Of a stretch of 64,000 nucleotides of DNA, positions 20,432-30,937 are shown in pieces; the first letter of the stretch is position 1, and every line of letters starts with the position of its first letter. The stretch is from Phaeodactylum tricornutum CCAP 1055/1 (taxonomy: Eukaryota > Bacillariophyta > Bacillariophyceae > Surirellales > Neidiaceae). Made by a program: the position numbers and the translations under genes. A model generated the notes under the pieces. It was not told the DNA's origin, did not search any database, and saw nothing but the letters and a program-made list of their open reading frames with translations. The DNA is taken from NCBI RefSeq assembly GCF_000150955.2, contig NC_011676.1:826419-890418 (forward strand), read 5' to 3'.

Positions 20432-21424
20432 TTAACCCCATTTGGCAAAGATAGATCCCTCCTCCACGTCGGAAATGTTGGCCTTGTTGTCCTGCTGCGG
20501 ACTGTCCAAGTATCGCAACTGGTCGCGAACGCAACAACAAGGTAGCAAATACAAAGTCAACATCCACTGTGCGAAAAAAAGAACTGGTCCAACCACAAAA
20601 ACAACGAGAATTGACATAATCAAAGCCTCCTGCCAATCGGTCTGCCATTCCAATGCACGATAGATTGCGTCATCGTTCATCTCGGCGCTGCTGCTCGTTT
20701 TGTTTGGGTTGCCAATATCCAAGAATGCGTGGATGATTGTCCACAACAAGTATGAACAGTCAAAGGGCAGTACCAGTCCCCACCAGTGCATCCATCGAAT
20801 GGGGATGCGATTCACCCAGACGCCATCGAAAAAGATGAGCATCAAAACACCGCCATGCGGGGCCAAATTGGCAAACCGAATGGGAATATCCGGTGTATAC
20901 TCGGCCCACCAGTACAAGACTGTCACGATCATTTCACCGTGAGTGGCGAGGACGTAAAAAATCCAAGTCGCTTTGATTCGGCCAGTAGCACGTTCCGGGG
21001 GTTGAGGAGTGCGGCTGGCGAGAATCGTGTTGAAGAAGCTCAATGTCATGTAGAGAGATGAGGCTAGCAGAGACCAGCTAGTCACATATGCTAGATAGAA
21101 ATCGGGGTTGCCAGTCTCGGTCCATGTATAAAGCAAGGTTCCAATTGTCAATCCAGTTGCCAGGGTCTTCCACAAGATAACGCGTTTCCCTTCGGGAGCA
21201 AACGATTCAGGAATGTCGAGTTTTCGACTAGATCCTGAGTCTGCAACGAGAAACCAGTCTTGACAAGGATGGATTTCGGCTTTAAACCTGACACAGCAGG
21301 ATGTACGGTCACGACGTGTACCGCTTTCTAACGAATTATCCTTTCGGTTGTTCCTATGGCTACTCTTCCCATAGTAACCGCCCCAAAAGCTAGTCTCCTC
21401 GTTTTCTTCGCACTTCTTCTTCAT
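20432..21424 (-). CDS. Polytopic membrane protein, Rolling-stone-like, tandem copy 1
   Basis: A 330-residue membrane protein with about six to seven hydrophobic helices after a charged N-terminal tail of about 85 residues. Marks shared with the next gene are FYLAYVTSWSLL, ATHGEMIVTVLYWWAEYT, LAPHGGVLMLIFFDGVWVN, RIPIRWMHWW, YLLWTIIHAFLDIGNPN and DDAIYRALEW. The order of a TxWSL helix, a histidine in LAPHG, a DG helix, RIP and IY..LEW near the C-terminus resembles the Rolling stone (Rost) family of animals, whose Drosophila founder acts in myoblast fusion. The biochemical activity of this family in protists is unknown. It is about 1 kb-scale neighbour of a paralogue in the same orientation. 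No intron is seen; start at the ATG ending 21424. Confidence 0.75.
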   Translation of the reverse strand: MKKKCEENEETSFWGGYYGKSSHRNNRKDNSLESGTRRDRTSCCVRFKAEIHPCQDWFLVADSGSSRKLDIPESFAPEGKRVILWKTLATGLTIGTLLYTWTETGNPDFYLAYVTSWSLLASSLYMTLSFFNTILASRTPQPPERATGRIKATWIFYVLATHGEMIVTVLYWWAEYTPDIPIRFANLAPHGGVLMLIFFDGVWVNRIPIRWMHWWGLVLPFDCSYLLWTIIHAFLDIGNPNKTSSSAEMNDDAIYRALEWQTDWQEALIMSILVVFVVGPVLFFAQWMLTLYLLPCCCVRDQLRYLDSPQQDNKANISDVEEGSIFAKWG

Positions 21425-22046
21425 ATTGTTTCGCTAACAGAGAAGTGATCGATGGAACGAGGTGTTCTCTAACTCTTCTGCCGCGATAGCCGACAAAGAA
21501 GTATCCGGAAGCTGACGTGTGAGTCGAGTGTGCATCCAGGACGAGCCAGCGAAAAAGCGGTGTTAAGGGGACGGAGAAGGAGCCGTTGGAAGTACCTCGC
21601 ATCATTTCTTGGTAGCGCGAAGAGCTCGAAGGCTTAAAACGTCTGGGGTAACTTGGCGGGTTGCCACCATGGTGTACACTATTCGGAGTCGCAATTGATT
21701 TTCGGTTAATTGATGGCCTAAGAGCCTGTGAGGATATATTCACAAACGACGTCCCAATCCTTGTCCTTTTATATATAAAGGCTGTCGTGATATTTCGAAA
21801 AATACTTCCACTAGAGTCGTCGCCAACTATGAGTGGAAGCCTTTTACCTGTTTTACGAATCGTACTTTGATTCGCAATTTCGTCGGTATACTTCGAAACA
21901 AAAATCCTCAAAAACTGTGGTGCCATATGAACATTATCGTCAATGTACATCCCTATTTACATAAAGGAGATGAATTGTGTATCCAGCTGAACCTCTTTTA
22001 ATCCAAGAGGCCTCACAATCTACCCAGCCCTTCGTCAAAGATGAAT
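21425..22046. other. Spacer between tandem membrane-protein genes
   Basis: Contains a 186-codon minus-strand frame (21950-21390) beginning with ATG and overlapping the start of copy 1 in another frame. It lacks recognisable domains and I treat it as chance. Otherwise this is upstream sequence for copy 1. Confidence 0.4.
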
Positions 22047-22976
22047 TTACACATCAGAATCTCCTGTGTTATCGGGTTCCACATTATCATTGTTTTGTAT
22101 GTAGCGTAATCGTAAGCGGTTGTCTCCGCAGAGAAATCTGTACATAGTTAAACGCCGTTGCAGAAAAAAGAAGATAGGACCAATGACAAACACAAGAACG
22201 GTCAATACCAAAGCCATTTCCCAGTCGTCTTCCCACTGCAAAACTTGGTAAATAGCGTCGTCGTTGGAACTCGGATCTTGATCACTCTGGTTTGGATTGC
22301 CAACATCAAAAACAAAGTGCAATACTGTCCAGAGCAGATAAATCAAATCGTAGGGAACGATCAAATACCAATAATGGATCCAACGGACGGGTATACGATT
22401 GATTAAAATCCCGTCTACCAGTATCAGAACTGCCACTAGACCGTGTGGAGCCAGCGAATCAAAGTTTACCTCGAGCTCACGTGTGTACTCGGCCGACCAG
22501 AAGAAGATCGTTACCAAGGGCTCGGCGTGTGAAGCAATAACATAAGAAATCCACGTCAATGCAGTAATGGTTCCAATTCTTTGTCGTTCACCCGGATGCT
22601 GACGGTGAGATACACAGCATGAGTTGAATAGACTTAAGATAACATATACGCAGGAAACAAGAAGCGACCAGTTGGTCACATAAGCAAAGTAGAATCCTCT
22701 ATACTGCGAGTCGACAAGGGTGTACACGAAGGTCGCTATTACAAAGATGGCGACGATAGCTTTCCAAATGAAAATGAGAACGCCCCTTGGAGCAAACGTA
22801 GCATGTAAATCGAGCTGTTGCGGGTTTGAGCTGTCCGAACCAAATTCCCTAAGACCGAAGAATGTTTGTCGACATCCACTGCAGCAACCTTCTTGGCGTT
22901 TTTCTCTTGTGTCGCGTGTCAATGTCGGCTGCTCGTAAACGAATGTTTCCTTATCGCGGTTCTCTCTTTGGTTCAT
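22047..22976 (-). CDS. Polytopic membrane protein, Rolling-stone-like, tandem copy 2
   Basis: Paralogue of the neighbouring gene at 20432-21424. It has the same helix pattern and motifs: FYFAYVTNWSLL, ASHAEPLVTIFFWSAEYT, LAPHGLVAVLILVDGILIN, RIPVRWIHYW, YLLWTVLHFVFDVGNPN and DDAIYQVLQW. The ATG ending at 22976 gives 309 residues. The frame extends 21 codons further only to a GTG, so a missing short upstream exon is possible. N-terminal tails and C-terminal tails differ much more between the copies than the membrane core, which suggests an old tandem duplication with the core under selection. Function is unknown; see copy 1 for the Rost comparison. Confidence 0.75.
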   Translation of the reverse strand: MNQRENRDKETFVYEQPTLTRDTREKRQEGCCSGCRQTFFGLREFGSDSSNPQQLDLHATFAPRGVLIFIWKAIVAIFVIATFVYTLVDSQYRGFYFAYVTNWSLLVSCVYVILSLFNSCCVSHRQHPGERQRIGTITALTWISYVIASHAEPLVTIFFWSAEYTRELEVNFDSLAPHGLVAVLILVDGILINRIPVRWIHYWYLIVPYDLIYLLWTVLHFVFDVGNPNQSDQDPSSNDDAIYQVLQWEDDWEMALVLTVLVFVIGPIFFFLQRRLTMYRFLCGDNRLRLRYIQNNDNVEPDNTGDSDV

Positions 22977-23677
22977 CGTTTCGTGTCGGGGTTCTCCAGC
23001 GTGTCGACTAGAATCATACGGTAGTGTTTTCTCCACCACGATACGTTTCCGTGCTTTCTAGCAATCTTATTGTGTCTTACAGTCAGTTACAGCCCGAATC
23101 TCGCGGAATAAGAAGCGCAAATTAGTTGATTTTCGGACCGTCCATCGTATTGAGACGTTCTTCGGAGTGGCTCGCCGAAGTTCTTCGTTATCGAAGCTCT
23201 AGCTTCTGTTTGTTCGTTGAAATTTTCCCTTAGTTCCGGTCATATTCGCTCCATAGCAGACATAGCATCCAAATGCGCCCGCGATCGAAACCAACGCATT
23301 CCATTAGACATGTAGTATAGGATCATACTGAATCCGAATTCATGGTGTCAGAGTCGAAAGTCCCTTAACCTCCCGCACTGTTAAGCCTTGACAATGAAGA
23401 TAAAATCGAGGCGCAGAGACTTCCAACATGTGCTCATCGTTTTGTGGCAGCTGTGCTTACAAATTTTAGGCAACATTCGAAATGGCAGTGATAGTCACGG
23501 TGTGATATTTACAACTATTTCCGACCATGTCGAAAAATGTAGAAAAAGGTTTGACTGTGAGCGAACTACAAGGCAGTCAACAGTGTAAATAGATAGCGAA
23601 AGTTTATATAGTAGTTCTGAGGTTCATGATAGAGAACATGGCAAAAGAGACAGAAGTCAAGGTCTACCACTTTTTAT
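22977..23677. other. Intergenic, nothing recognised
   Basis: Upstream region of Rost-like copy 2 and downstream of the PDH gene. Short plus-strand frames only, no repeat seen. Confidence 0.4.
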
Positions 23678-26364
23678 TCAGAATTTTTTGGTGCACAAAT
23701 TAAAGACACCTTCAATCAAATCGGAGCCACGCTTTACGACAGCCTTTTCCATACTACTCGCGTACGGTACGGGGGCATCGTCCATGCAGAGTCGCTTTAC
23801 GGGGGCATCTAGCAAATCAAACAATTCCTCGCTTACTTGAGCCGAAATGGTTGCACCGACTCCACCAGACTTGGTTGATTCGTCCAAAATGGCCATCTTA
23901 TTGGTACGCGCAAGACTCGTTGTAATCGTTTCCATGTCCAGCGGCTTGAGAGATCGCAATTCAATCAAATCAATATCGAAGCCTTCTTCCCGGATCGCGT
24001 CGATTGACGCGGTTGCTTCCTTCACGCCATGCAGGTACGTCAAAACAGTCACGGCCTTGCCTGCCTTGACGGTCGCCTCGGAGGCCTCGTGCAGTAATGC
24101 TGCCTTGTTCAGAGGCATGCATTTGCCAATATCAACCTTTCCTTTGGATTCCTTCATCATTTTCACGGGAGCAAACAAAAAGCACGGACCGTTGTCGCGA
24201 ATCATGGATTTAGTCAGACCATAGGCGGCATCGGGTGATGCGGCGGTGCCAATTTTTAGGCCGGGAATACCCATAACGTACGCATGAAACGGTTGACTGT
24301 GCTCGGCACCCAAAGCTTGATCGGGGGCAGTACCACCAGCACCGATGATCGTCATGGGCATGTCGAATTGCCCACCAGTAGTGGCGAAAGTGTTACCTGC
24401 CGACGAGAGTTCAGCCATGCCGTAGATACCAAAGTTGGTATTCATGAGTTCGACAATTGGACGATAACCGTTGAGTGCTTCGCCCAAAGCCTTGCCAATA
24501 AAGTGTCCTTCATCAATAATCTCATCCGCGGCACGAATTTGCCCGTAGGTTTGCTGGGTCAATTTGGGAATGTCGTACGACGAGCCAGCCTGCAAATCTT
24601 CCGCGTGAATAGTTGTGGTGGGATCACGAAGCATTTCTTCATGAATGGCCAGATTAATGGCGTCACCAATGGAAATCTCACCATCCTTGGCCTTTTGTTG
24701 CAGAGCAGCAATATGGGCTTGGATTGTTTCCATTTGCGAGCTCGAAATGGTACGCTGGTTAACTTCATCCGCCCATGCCGGTCCACTGCGAACATTGTAA
24801 TCCGTACTGGGCTTGTCGGGGTATTCCAGTTCCTTGGCAAGTTCCACTGGTGGCATTGGCGACTTGTCGGCGAATTCAACACTGGCCTTGACTTGTGCCA
24901 AGATTTCCTTCTTGGCGGCCTTGAGGTCGTCCTCGGTAAAGACGCCGTTGGCCGTGTAAGCGTCTTCAAAGGCTTTGATGGGATCCTGTGCGTTGCGCGC
25001 CCACGCCTTTTCTTCCTTGCGACCCCGTTCGTGTTCGGGATCGGCAGGCGAGTGGCCGTTGAAGCGGTAAGTGTGAACCTGCAGAATGGCCGGTCCTTTG
25101 CCCGCCCGAATGTAATCCACCACGGCCTTGCCGCCCTTGGCCACGTCGACTGCGTTCAGACCATCGACTAACAAACCGGGGACGCCGTAGTGCAAGCCTT
25201 GTTGGTAAACGTTGGAGTTCCTGGCGATATCGGGCGTGAATGTGTTAATGGCACGACCATTGTCGATAACAATGATGAGCAGGGGCAGGTTGTCCTTGCT
25301 GGCGGCGTTGAGCAGTTCCGCCATGCGTCCGTTCTGGGCCCCACCTTCCCCAATAAAGACGACACTGATTCGATCGTCATCCGCCGGCGGCGCGACGTTT
25401 CCCTTGACAATTTTTTCGTCGTCGCTTAGACCGAGTGCCCGATCGAGCAAGATACTCTTGGCGGCGCCGGCTGCGTAAGGCAACTGCTCGGAGACCAAGG
25501 CCCAGCCACCCTGAAAGTACTTTTCCTTGTCAAAAATGTGCATGGAGCCGCCGGCTCCCCGGCACGATCCGGTATCCTTCATCATTAGCTCGGCCATGAT
25601 GGCCCCCGGGTCGCATCCGGAGGCTAGTGCATGCGTGTGTTCGCGGTAGTAGGAGAATTTCTTGTCCTGCGTCTTGACGGCGTAATCGACCAAACCCGGA
25701 ATGGATTCTTGACCGTTGTCGAGATGCATAAATCCGCGGATCTTGCCCTGCATGTACTGCTGATTGCAGGCATTTTCGAAGCCCCGCGCCAGCATCATGG
25801 CCTTGTACAGTTTGAGCAGGGCTTCTTTGTCGCCGTCGAGGGAATTGTAGGCTTCGATTTCGGTGTCCGTGTAGCCAAAGGCGTCCTGGAGTTGTTTCGT
25901 AATTTTGTGCCACGGCAAGTCGACGGGGGGTCGCATGGGCTACCGAGAAAAGGAGAGGGGTGCGAGTGAGAAACGAGGTAAACGCCAAAAGGTGGAGACT
26001 GGTAGTCTCGAGGATTCCTTCCCATGGGGGCAGCCGTGATGTGGCACGGAGACTCGTCTCTTTCCACCAATGGTGACGTACCGCAAAGGAAGCTTCTTCG
26101 GTCGTCGTTGTATCTTCCACGGTCGTGGACATTCGAGACACTGGGAGCGCGTGGCCTGTTCGTGAATAGGTCGTCACGCCATTGGATTGGGGTCGCAAGG
26201 CGACGGGACTGCAAACAAAAACAAGAAAAAGGCTGGGTGAGAGACCCTAAAACAAAGGGTATCTTGGGTGTGCCGAGAGGACTGGAAAGTCCGTTCGATT
26301 CGACTTACACAAAGGCGGAAGCCGTGGCGACGCAAAGCGCGAGAGTGGCAGTGGAGAACTTCAT
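23678..26364 (-). CDS. Plastid pyruvate dehydrogenase E1, fused alpha-beta subunits
   Basis: Three exons (26364-26309, 26208-26082, 25939-23678) with introns of 100 and 142 bases keep frame and give 814 residues. Exon 1 encodes a signal peptide ending ATASAF, then VPVA, the classic ASAF plastid-import junction of diatoms; exon 2 supplies a Ser/Thr/Arg-rich transit part. The E1-alpha module (about residues 65-400) has the thiamine-diphosphate motif starting GEGGAQNG at about 258, with VIDNGRAIN closing it, and YREHTHAL and RGAGGSMH of substrate-facing loops. The E1-beta module (about 480-814) has GLRPIVE-like GYRPIVELMN, GGQF, LGAEHSQ and the C-terminal transketolase fold. A helical linker (SQMETIQAHIAALQQKAKDG) connects them. 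The enzyme decarboxylates pyruvate and acetylates lipoyl-E2 to feed plastid fatty-acid synthesis. Alpha and beta are usually separate proteins. Confidence 0.92.
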
Positions 26365-28096
26365 GACGAGAGTGGACCGAAAATGAGTAACGTTAGTAGT
26401 GTTGTATGTTTCGGACTGTGAGATACGTTAAAAGAACACCAACGAAAGGAAGGAGTGTGGCGTTGGGGTACGTTACAGTCGTTCGAGAGGAAGAATAAGA
26501 CCGGTTCGACGATTGGAAGGATGCGTGTAGGATATCTGGTAGTTTGCGTTGTGTTGCGTGCGGTATAGGTAGGGTATAGAGAGTCTTATATTGCTTCGAT
26601 TCCGAGCAAGTGTTCTCACTCTGTTTGTTGGCGACGACGACGACTAATGCAAGCGCCGACGGAAGCAAAAATGATGGGCACTCGAAAGACCCGTTTTCCG
26701 TCCTACTAGCTAGTACTACTACTGTACGAGTCAATTTGTACAAAAAGGTTCACCCGTCAATTTACTATCACGACTTTTGGCCAACCAACGAGACTTCTCG
26801 AGGTTGGAGGATGTCGACGACGATCCACGCCGCGGTTGTAGTGCGTACGGAGGCCGAGGCCAGGTACTCACTCTCTTCCGCTTCAATGACTACATTAGAT
26901 TCGCCCGAATATATTTACCTTTTGGATCGGGGTTGCGCAGATCAACCAGGCTTGGGAGTGGCAGTCGAAACAGGAATGACGTTGCCCATACGCATACCCA
27001 CATATATATATACATCGGAGAGAGCCACGTCTCACGTCAGTCCCGAATCCAACGACTCTTGTGGAGTCCCGGAAAGGTATTTTTCGGGGACGCACTCGAA
27101 AACAATGAGTCAGTCTGTCTGTATTTCGACCGTTACCGGTGACAGTCGGTCGGTCGGTCAGGCGACTCCTCTTTGGGAACGGCCGTACCGATCGCGGGGT
27201 ATCCTCCTTCGCACAGTCCATGCTGTCCCGTTTCACACCTTTCGGGTCACGAAACATCACCAAGGAAAACGCGAAGACTCGACGTACGAGACCAGTCCGA
27301 GGGGACAGTAAGGGAACGGCTTGTTCTCTTGAACCTCGGGTTTCTTAGTCGGAAGTTAGACGGGACGTCTGTACACCTTCCTGTCGGTAATTAGCAAACT
27401 TTGACTGCTCGTCTGTTTCCTTTCAATTTACCTTATCAATGAGGAAGCTCCTAAGTTGCTGTGATCAATAGCGACTTAAACTTTCCTTTGTCTCTTTACA
27501 ACGGAGTGTAAAAGACCTCGGTTTAGCAACAATTGTAGTTGGACAATAGTGGTATTTCGTAGAGAACGAGCAAATACAAATTGTGTATTTCCAATATTAT
27601 AAAGTGTTTTACTTTTATTAAAACTATAGAGAGGCTTTTGGATCCAAGTTAGAATGCCTGATTGTCTAGCATGTTTTGTGTAGTGCTAGTACAACTCAAA
27701 AGACTGCATTCTCCAAATGCCTGATGAACGGACTTTGGACGCCATCGTCGAATAATAGACGCCATCGTCGAATGATAGAAACTAGTCGTCGAAATGATAA
27801 AACGACAAAAAGTATCATTGGAGAAATCGACCCAGTCGACTAGACCCTTCGATTCCCCCGTTGTGGGAGAGATCCGACGACGGCAAAGCAGGCTAGACAC
27901 TTTCGGCTTACACTACTACGTACATTCCCTGCCATCCTCCTCCAATCGCGACGAGAATCACAACAGACTCTCTTGGTCGTGTTCTGGATATCCCGGTGTT
28001 ACACGAACACCTACCTTCCTACCTACCAATTCTAACCCCCTTATTACTCTACGTACGTCTGCTTTTCGTGTGCATCTTCATCTCCTCCTAAACACC
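26365..28096. other. Long divergent intergenic region
   Basis: About 1.7 kb between the PDH E1 start and the GDT1-like start. A 233-codon plus-strand frame (26610-27311) has no ATG at its beginning and no domain. A small tandem duplication is visible at about 27736-27777, where GACGCCATCGTCGAA occurs twice 21 bases apart and a shortened form follows. A TA-rich microsatellite-like patch lies near 27000-27012. Otherwise this is probably promoter sequence for two plastid genes. Confidence 0.4.
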
Positions 28097-29623
28097 ATGG
28101 TGCCGCACGCTCGTACTGTCTTGTTCCTCTTGGCGACGGCGGCTTGGACACCAACTACATTGGCCTTGAGGTACGTCAGGGGAGTCCATCATCATCACCT
28201 ACAGCTGGTATCGTGCATCCCGTGTTGTACTGCCTCGAACGGAACAAAGCACTCGTGAAGAAAATGCATCGATCTATCGAAGACGAGTGTCGGCTTGGAG
28301 GACTAAATCCACTGCGTTTCGTCGCTCGTCGTCTTCTCTTTCTATAGACTCACAGTCAGTCATCCAAGTCAGCCATCCATTTATGCGACACGCTCGGTGC
28401 TCTACCGACACACAACGTACCAACTGCAGACACAATCGTACCACGACTCACTGAAATACCAACACATAGCATTCGCATGCTGATATTCGTTGTATTCCTT
28501 TCGATTCCCATACTATGCACTCACCACACTTTCCTGCCAACATGCCGACACCATGCTCTCTTACAATCCCCGCAGTATCATCAGTAGTGGCAGCAGTAGA
28601 AGTAGTAGAATTGGAACCGGACTTTCCAAATTGAATCTACAGCCGAGTGCTCCGACCTTACATACTCGAGGATCAAATACAGGTTGCAAGCAATCGTCTA
28701 CCCAATCCCGTCCTACGCAACTCGGAGTCGGTTGGCAACACGAAGGCAGCCATAGCGACGAACACTCGACGGCAACCCGTGGCCACCGCAATCGTGACAA
28801 TCACCGCGATTGGTTACCGATACGGGGGATTCTCCAATCATTGCAGGACCATGGTAAAACAGTCGCACTCGCTACCGCTGTTGTCGTGTCGACCGCTACC
28901 GCACTCGCAGCGCCCGCGCACGCCTCCAACCTCGCCAACTCGGCCGCATCCCTCGCCGGACAAACCAACGCTTGGTATTCCAGCCTCGTGAGCACCGGCT
29001 TTTATCAGGCATTTTCTCTCGTCTTCTTGAGTGAAATTGGTGACAAAACATTCTTCGTTGCCGGTCTCTTGGCCGCGCAAACATCGCGCTTCATTTCGTT
29101 CGTGGGTTCCATGGGCGCCCTCGCTACCATGACGGTTATTTCCGTACTCATTGGACAGATATTTCACAAAGTCCCGGCCGGTTTGGCCGACGGTATCCCC
29201 TTGGACGATATTGCCGCCGTCATTGCCTTTGCATTTTTTGGTATCAAAACACTCATGGAAGCCTTCGCCAACACGGAGGAATCCGCCATGAACGAGGAAC
29301 TCGAAGAAGCTAAGGAAGAAGTGGACAAGACCTCGTCAAGTCTCGCCGACAAGACGGCGCTCGGCACCATTGCCAGTATCTTTGCGCTCGTCTTTGCTGC
29401 CGAATTCGGGGATCGTAGTTTCCTGTCGACCATTGCCCTCAGTGCCGCACAGAATCCCGTCAGCGTGGCGGGAGGAGCGATTGCCGCGCACGCGGCCGCC
29501 ACCGGGGTGGCGGTTTCGGGAGGAGCCGTACTGGCCAAATACATTTCCGAACGCGCCTTGGGTATCATTAGCGGCACACTCTTTTTGGTATTCGCTGTCA
29601 CGACGGCGTTTGGAATCTTTTAA
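28097..29623 (+). CDS. GDT1/PAM71-type cation transporter (UPF0016), plastid-targeted
   Basis: Exon 1 (28097-28170) encodes a signal peptide (VLFLLATAAWTPTTLAL). A 405-base GT-AG intron (28171-28575) joins it in phase to exon 2 ending at 29623, giving 373 residues. The two hallmark motifs of the UPF0016/GDT1 family, E-x-G-D-(K/R)-(S/T), are present as SEIGDKTFF and AEFGDRSFL, one in each half of an inverted-repeat membrane protein. A Ser/Arg-rich stretch after the signal peptide and a second hydrophobic segment ending APAHASNLA suggest plastid entry, possibly with a thylakoid-type cleavage. Plant PAM71 and CMT1 of this family move Mn2+ (or Ca2+) across thylakoid and envelope membranes for photosystem II assembly. 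An acidic loop (NEELEEAKEEVDK) separates the halves. Exon 1 is deduced from phase and the signal peptide and is less certain than exon 2. Confidence 0.85.
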
Positions 29624-29968
29624 ATTCGGTAGACCTGCTTGGTGGGGAACCGATACTCGAGTGCGTCAATGCTACATAAACACACTCCAAATTGATTGAA
29701 TCCTATACTCTGCCTACGGTTGCACCAGCCCATTGCTGAATATGTCGAAAGCCTTGGAATGGTTCTAATCGTATAGTGTAACCTGCTAATTTATGTTTAG
29801 CTTATAAGAACGACGTGCTTGTATGAATCGCGAGACTCTTTTTCTGTTTTTAGCGTGACTCTCTTGGTGTTCCATTCGAGCAACATAGGCTTGGCGAAGC
29901 AAGTTAAAGGCTTGGCGTGGCTGGTTGTCACGGTGCGTGTTTGTTGGTTGGTGGGCAGGGGGGCATCT
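29624..29968. other. Convergent 3' spacer
   Basis: Short spacer between the GDT1-like gene and the CCCH gene, both ending here. Nothing else recognised. Confidence 0.4.
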
Positions 29969-30937
29969 CTACTGAGAAAAGGGAACGAATTCCTTGGCGT
30001 GAATGTTGAGCATCGTCGATGCACTGCCAGTGGGTGAGGTGTTGCTGGAATTGGCGCGGACACCATTGTTGTGGGCAGCAGCAGTGGTGGTAGTTCTGGT
30101 GGAAGTGTGTTGGGTGACACCGTTACGGTTGCCGTTGACAGGCGCAGGTGTTACGGCGGCCTTGGTGGCGCTATTGGCGGGAGCCGTTAGTCGGGTTGTG
30201 GGGTGAATGCCGTTGCTTCCGTTCGTGTTGCCGTTGATTCCAGCCAAATTCGGACGGTGTCCCGCAGTCCAGGCTGCGACGGGTTTGACGGGAGGAGGAT
30301 TAGCAGTAGTTGTGGTGGCTGTCGAGATCGTAGTTGTCTTGGAAGCGTTCGTAGTTCGTGGTGAGGTGGGTGTCGCTGCAGCTGCAGCCGTGGTAGTGGC
30401 GTGGGGAAGGGATCTTCTCGGTGTCGACGTAGCACCGTTGGATGGGATTCTACTATCGGTGGTGGAAGCGAGTGTAGGCGCTGCCTGCCGCCAAGCCGAT
30501 CCGGGAATCGCGAGAGGCGAGGGCGTGGGATGGTTGGAAAGGGGAGGAAAGGACAGATGCGAGGGTTCTACCGGATTCGGTTGGTCGGCGCTAAGGTGTA
30601 CGTAAAGACATCCCTTGGTTTTGCAGTGATTCCCGTGCCGACAGCGCATCTGTGAGAACTTGGCGACGAGCTTGGTCGTCTCGGTCGGGTTGGGGTGACG
30701 TTTGCGACAGCCTTGTCCAGAAAACGTACAGATACCGGCCAGGAACGCCATGCAAGGCTCGTTGCTAGGTTGCGTTGGTCCAGTACTACCGTTCGCGACT
30801 CCTTCGTGACGGTAGATGCAATCCTTTCGGTTGCAACCGGATCCGTAAAAGCACTGCTGCATCGAGGGGGATTTGTTCTTGTCGGCTTGCAAGGCCACGC
30901 CTCGGCCTTGATTGACGTAGTTCTTTCCTCGGGGCAT
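29969..30937 (-). CDS. CCCH zinc-finger RNA-binding protein with C-terminal PAM2 motif
   Basis: A 322-residue protein starting at the ATG ending 30937; the frame upstream has no supported content. Three CCCH-type fingers lie in the first 130 residues: CFYGSGCNRKDCIYRH (C-x5-C-x4-C-x3-H), CMAFLAGICTFSGQGCRKRH (C-x7-C-x6-C-x3-H) and CRHGNHCKTKGCLYVH (C-x5-C-x4-C-x3-H). The long remainder is Thr/Ala/Asn/Pro-rich and disordered. The extreme C-terminus reads STMLNIHAKEFVPFS, which fits the PAM2 consensus (LNxxAxEFxP) that binds the MLLE domain of poly(A)-binding protein. This points to an mRNA-binding factor tied to PABP, with a role in stability, translation or deadenylation. No intron is seen. 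Upstream are CA-rich microsatellites. Confidence 0.85.
   Translation of the reverse strand: MPRGKNYVNQGRGVALQADKNKSPSMQQCFYGSGCNRKDCIYRHEGVANGSTGPTQPSNEPCMAFLAGICTFSGQGCRKRHPNPTETTKLVAKFSQMRCRHGNHCKTKGCLYVHLSADQPNPVEPSHLSFPPLSNHPTPSPLAIPGSAWRQAAPTLASTTDSRIPSNGATSTPRRSLPHATTTAAAAATPTSPRTTNASKTTTISTATTTTANPPPVKPVAAWTAGHRPNLAGINGNTNGSNGIHPTTRLTAPANSATKAAVTPAPVNGNRNGVTQHTSTRTTTTAAAHNNGVRANSSNTSPTGSASTMLNIHAKEFVPFSQ

Noticed and set aside
21390-21950. Minus-strand frame of 186 codons with ATG next to Rost-like copy 1
   Set aside because: It overlaps the start of the real gene in another frame and shows no hydrophobic or conserved pattern.
26610-27311. Plus-strand open frame of 233 codons upstream of the PDH E1 gene
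   Set aside because: It begins at a GTG, has no domain or signal, and lies in the divergent promoter zone. Composition looks random rather than coding.
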